Below, piece after piece: positions 61,519 through 64,000 of a DNA stretch of 64,000 nucleotides. Numbering within the stretch: position 1 is the first letter of the stretch; every line of letters begins with the position of its first letter. The DNA comes from Brevibacillus daliensis (lineage in GTDB: Bacteria > Bacillota > Bacilli > Brevibacillales > Brevibacillaceae): NCBI RefSeq assembly GCF_021245735.1, contig NZ_JAJISB010000004.1, forward strand, positions 1 to 64,000, given 5' to 3'. The notes below the pieces were generated by a model. That model searched no databases and was not told where the DNA came from. It saw nothing but the letters and a program-made list of their open reading frames with translations. The position numbers and the translations under genes were made by a program.

Positions 61519-62535
61519 TTACCATGTTTCGAAGCGTTTCACGATGTCTTCCAGAAGCAGTTCAGCAGAGAGAATACCGCCACCTACGTTCCAGATTACC
61601 TCGTTTACTTCAAATGCTTTATCATTTTTTGCAACGTTCAGATTTTTGTACAGTGGATCATTCATCCATTCATCCTTGAACTTCGCAGCAGCTTTGTCAG
61701 CCTCGTAGTCAGATACCCAGAAAAACAGTACGTCGCCATCCATGTCAGCCATCTGTTCTTTTTGAATTACCTGCATGAATTCATCCTTATCCTGGGCAGT
61801 AGGACGGGCAATACCGAGGTCTTGTAACAGTACCCCTGCAAATGTATCTTTCATGTATAGACGAACTTTACCAGGCAGGAAGCGAGCGAGAGAAACTTTG
61901 TTCTTTGTTTTGTCACCTAGTTTTACTTTTGCATCGGCAACTTTTTTATCAAAGTCTGCCATGATTTTATCGCCTTCTGCTTGCTTGTTCAGCGCCTCAG
62001 CATACAGCTTGAAGTTGATTTGCCAGTCGCCCACGATATCTTCTGAGAATACAGTTGGCGCGATACTAGAAAGCTGAGCGTAGACTTTCTCCTGACGAGT
62101 CTTGTTACCGATGATCAAATCAGGTTGTAGGCTTGCGATGAGCTCGATGTTTGGTTGACTTTCTTCACCAAGCTCCGTTACACCTTCCATTTTGTCTTTA
62201 ATGTGGTCGTGCCAAGGATTACCCATACCACCTTTTACCGCACCAACAGGCTTCACACCCATAGCAAGTAAAGCTTCTGTTCCTTCGCTCGTGAGGATGA
62301 CAACACGTTCGGGGGTTCCTTTCATTTCTGTTTCACCCATGGCGTGTTTTACTTTACGTACTTCGCTCTTGGTACCGGAAGTAGGAGCTGGAGTAGTAGT
62401 CTGTGTAGCAGGTTTATCGGTAGCGGGTGCCCCGGAAGTCGTGTTTTGGCTAGTGCCACAACCTGTTACTAATAGAACAGCTGAAAGCATAGCCCCCAAC
62501 GCAAACTGCATCGATTTTTTACGACGAAAAAGCAT
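61519..62535 (-). CDS. Iron-siderophore ABC transporter, substrate-binding lipoprotein
   Basis: 338 residues. Lipoprotein signal with lipobox LVTGC (Cys near 26), then a Ser/Thr/Pro-rich linker and a FecB-type periplasmic-binding fold (VVILTSEGTEALLAMGVKPV, LIASLQPDLIIG). Resembles FeuA or YfiY, which bind ferric siderophores. Divergent from the permease genes, with Fur boxes between them. RBS GGAGG. Confidence 0.9.
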   Translation of the reverse strand: MLFRRKKSMQFALGAMLSAVLLVTGCGTSQNTTSGAPATDKPATQTTTPAPTSGTKSEVRKVKHAMGETEMKGTPERVVILTSEGTEALLAMGVKPVGAVKGGMGNPWHDHIKDKMEGVTELGEESQPNIELIASLQPDLIIGNKTRQEKVYAQLSSIAPTVFSEDIVGDWQINFKLYAEALNKQAEGDKIMADFDKKVADAKVKLGDKTKNKVSLARFLPGKVRLYMKDTFAGVLLQDLGIARPTAQDKDEFMQVIQKEQMADMDGDVLFFWVSDYEADKAAAKFKDEWMNDPLYKNLNVAKNDKAFEVNEVIWNVGGGILSAELLLEDIVKRFETW

Positions 62536-62562
62536 GATAAAAAAACCTCCATCTCTTCACAT

Positions 62563-62577
62563 TGATATTGATTATCA
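62563..62577. promoter_or_regulatory. Fur box for the binding-protein gene
   Basis: TGATATTGATTATCA matches the 7-1-7 Fur consensus TGATAATNATTATCA at all but one position, 28 bp from the lipoprotein start. Confidence 0.8.
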
Positions 62578-62635
62578 GTATACACGTGTATAATCATTAA
62601 TTTAAATTTGGAAAAGGCTGGTGTCAAGAATAATT

Positions 62636-62656
62636 TGATAATAAAAATCATTATCA
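62636..62656. promoter_or_regulatory. Fur box for the permease genes
   Basis: TGATAAT and ATTATCA halves flank AAAAATC; read in reverse, TGATAATGATTTTTA matches the Fur consensus at 13 of 15. It lies 68 bp upstream of the permease start. Confidence 0.7.
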
Positions 62657-62723
62657 TTGACGGAGCGTGTTCGGTCAGATTACAATGTAAACGATTCATT
62701 TTTTGGAGAAAGAAGGGAAAAGA

Positions 62724-63734
62724 GTGGATTCTCTCCTGTCTAACCGTCTTCAAAAGTCGGTTGTTTTGCTAGTAGCAATGATATTACTTGTGATTGCCAT
62801 GATATCGAGTGTTTTGTTCGGTTTACATAATTTTGATCTGTCTACTGTAGTTACTGCCTATACAAGTTTTGATGGTGGTAACGATCATTTGATTATTAAA
62901 CATACGCGTGTGCCTCGTGCAATAACGGCTGCTGTTGTGGGGAGCAGCCTGGCTGTAGCAGGTGTTTTGCTACAGTCTTTGACCCGTAATCCACTTGCTG
63001 ATTCTTCGATTATGGGTGTGAATGCAGGGGCAGCCTTTACCATAGTGTTAGCTCTCTATTTGTTTGGATCGGTGTTTTCGTTTACAGATATGATGTGGAT
63101 TGGCTTTCTTGGGGCAGGGGTGACCGCCGTACTGGTTTATCTCTTGGGGTCTGCAGGACGTGGTGGCATGATTCCGATCAAGCTTATGCTGTCAGGTGCA
63201 GCGGTTGCAGCTTTTACCTCCTCTCTTACCTCGTTACTGATGCTTGTGGACAGTAAATCGATGGAGGACGCGATGTATTGGCTGATGGGTTCAGTCTCTG
63301 GTCGCGATTTGAAGCATGCGGCGATGATTACTCCATACCTGTTGTGTGGATGGGTGGTAGCTTGGTTGATGGCACGCTCGTTAAATCTGATGGCTCTCGG
63401 CGATGATGTGGCAATTAGCATGGGACAAAAAACAGTCTGGGTGAAAGCTACCGTGATTTTTGTGGCTGTGCTACTTTCAGGAGGAAGCGTAGCGTTAGCT
63501 GGTCCAATCGGATTTGTCGGAATTATCATTCCACATATGTGCCGATTTATCATTGGGATTGATCATCGCTGGCTGATTATTTACAGCGCAGTGCTGGGAG
63601 CTCTTTTCTTGGTTACGGCTGATTTGCTATCAAGATTTTTACTGATGCCGGAAGAGGTGCCGGTTGGGGTTGCTACGGCAGTGGTAGGCGTACCATTCGT
63701 CATTTCCTTGGTGAGAAGGAGGGCGTATGAGTAG
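62724..63734 (+). CDS. Iron-siderophore ABC transporter permease (FecCD family), first
   Basis: 336 residues, GTG start behind GAAGGGAA. About nine membrane helices, family motif TRNPLADSSIMGVNAGAA and GPIGFVGIIIPH, where the ATPase contacts. Forms a heterodimer with the next gene's product and imports ferric siderophores. Overlaps the next gene by 8 bp. Confidence 0.92.
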   Translation: MDSLLSNRLQKSVVLLVAMILLVIAMISSVLFGLHNFDLSTVVTAYTSFDGGNDHLIIKHTRVPRAITAAVVGSSLAVAGVLLQSLTRNPLADSSIMGVNAGAAFTIVLALYLFGSVFSFTDMMWIGFLGAGVTAVLVYLLGSAGRGGMIPIKLMLSGAAVAAFTSSLTSLLMLVDSKSMEDAMYWLMGSVSGRDLKHAAMITPYLLCGWVVAWLMARSLNLMALGDDVAISMGQKTVWVKATVIFVAVLLSGGSVALAGPIGFVGIIIPHMCRFIIGIDHRWLIIYSAVLGALFLVTADLLSRFLLMPEEVPVGVATAVVGVPFVISLVRRRAYE

Positions 63735-64000
63735 ATTTATAGTCGTTCGCAAAAAAAAACCAGCGTTCTCGTTTCATCTCGATCAAAAGGCAATGTACGT
63801 TAATCTGCTTCTCATAATCGCTTTAATTATCGGAATTATTTTTAGTATTGGATTAGGCAGTATTCAGATTCCGGTCGCGGATGTTCTGAAGGTCTTGCTC
63901 GGGTGGGGGGAGAGTACATACGAGATAGTAGTCCTCAATCTGAGACTGCCGCGAATTGTAGTCTCCATAATGGTTGGTGCCTCACTGGCCGTTTCAGGAG
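63727..64000 (+). CDS. Iron-siderophore ABC transporter permease, second (3' end outside window)
   Basis: First about 91 codons only. N-terminus is basic (MSRFIVVRKKK), then a membrane helix and the typical LGSIQIPVADVLKVLLG and LRLPRIVVSIMVGASLAVSG. It is translationally coupled with the first permease (8-bp overlap). Confidence 0.9.
   Translation, partial: MSRFIVVRKKKPAFSFHLDQKAMYVNLLLIIALIIGIIFSIGLGSIQIPVADVLKVLLGWGESTYEIVVLNLRLPRIVVSIMVGASLAVSG

Overview
The window reads as chromosome of a low-GC, Gram-positive, spore-former-type Firmicute. The best fit is Brevibacillus or a close relative (possibly B. laterosporus); this is inferred from gene order, base composition and protein style and was not tested by any search. 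The core gene blocks follow the Bacillus pattern: a tRNA cluster, yvcD-trxB-rapZ-yvcK-whiA-crh-clpP, rpoN, cggR-gapA-pgk-tpiA-gpmI-eno, and secG-rnr-smpB-ssrA.

Bases 1-29.5 kb are mostly housekeeping. A tRNA array (Asp partial, Phe, Lys, Leu, Gly) leads into the trxB-to-crh block and a divergent clpP with a CtsR operator over its -35 box. A three-gene minus-strand unit follows: ECF sigma factor, zinc-finger anti-sigma factor and membrane-anchored bactofilin-like protein. After small genes come rpoN, a glutaredoxin-like gene and the complete lower-glycolysis operon behind CggR and its operator. The ribosome-rescue and RNA-decay set (rnr, smpB, tmRNA) closes this half.

Bases 29.4-44.6 kb are an accessory region starting at the tmRNA 3' end. 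They contain a group II intron placed just behind a transcription terminator, an L-serine deaminase operon (regulator, sdaAB, sdaAA, transporter), and a graveyard of broken genes: a second sdaAA fragment, an orphan T-box leader, a truncated transposase, a permease tail, and Crp-like and AraC-like relics. A second, diverged copy of the tmRNA 3' end lies at 38.8 kb. This is the usual footprint of an element integrated at ssrA, although no integrase remains. Repeated terminator hairpins and a 31-nt repeat sharing the ssrA 3' terminus occur in the same region. A VOC protein, an acyltransferase, PssA, an ECF sigma/DUF4367-like pair and a glycine-zipper protein are also here.

Bases 44.6-64 kb hold metabolic and transport genes: ROK fructokinase, KimA-type potassium importer, chemoreceptor, exported HAD phosphatase, GNAT acetyltransferase behind a hairpin that buries its ribosome binding site, YrvL-like protein, cupin, SDR, APC permease with a cre site, and alanine dehydrogenase with a cre-like site. 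An IS1595-type element with a non-transposase passenger gene sits at 58.3-59.8 kb. The window ends in a Fur-box-flanked, divergent siderophore ABC transporter whose second permease is cut by the window edge.

No CRISPR array, prophage or rRNA was seen. The most unusual items are the layered ssrA-linked remnants, the orphan T-box with its severed permease, the passenger-carrying IS, the 19-bp hairpin over the GNAT ribosome binding site, and an uncharacterised three-part repeat after eno.
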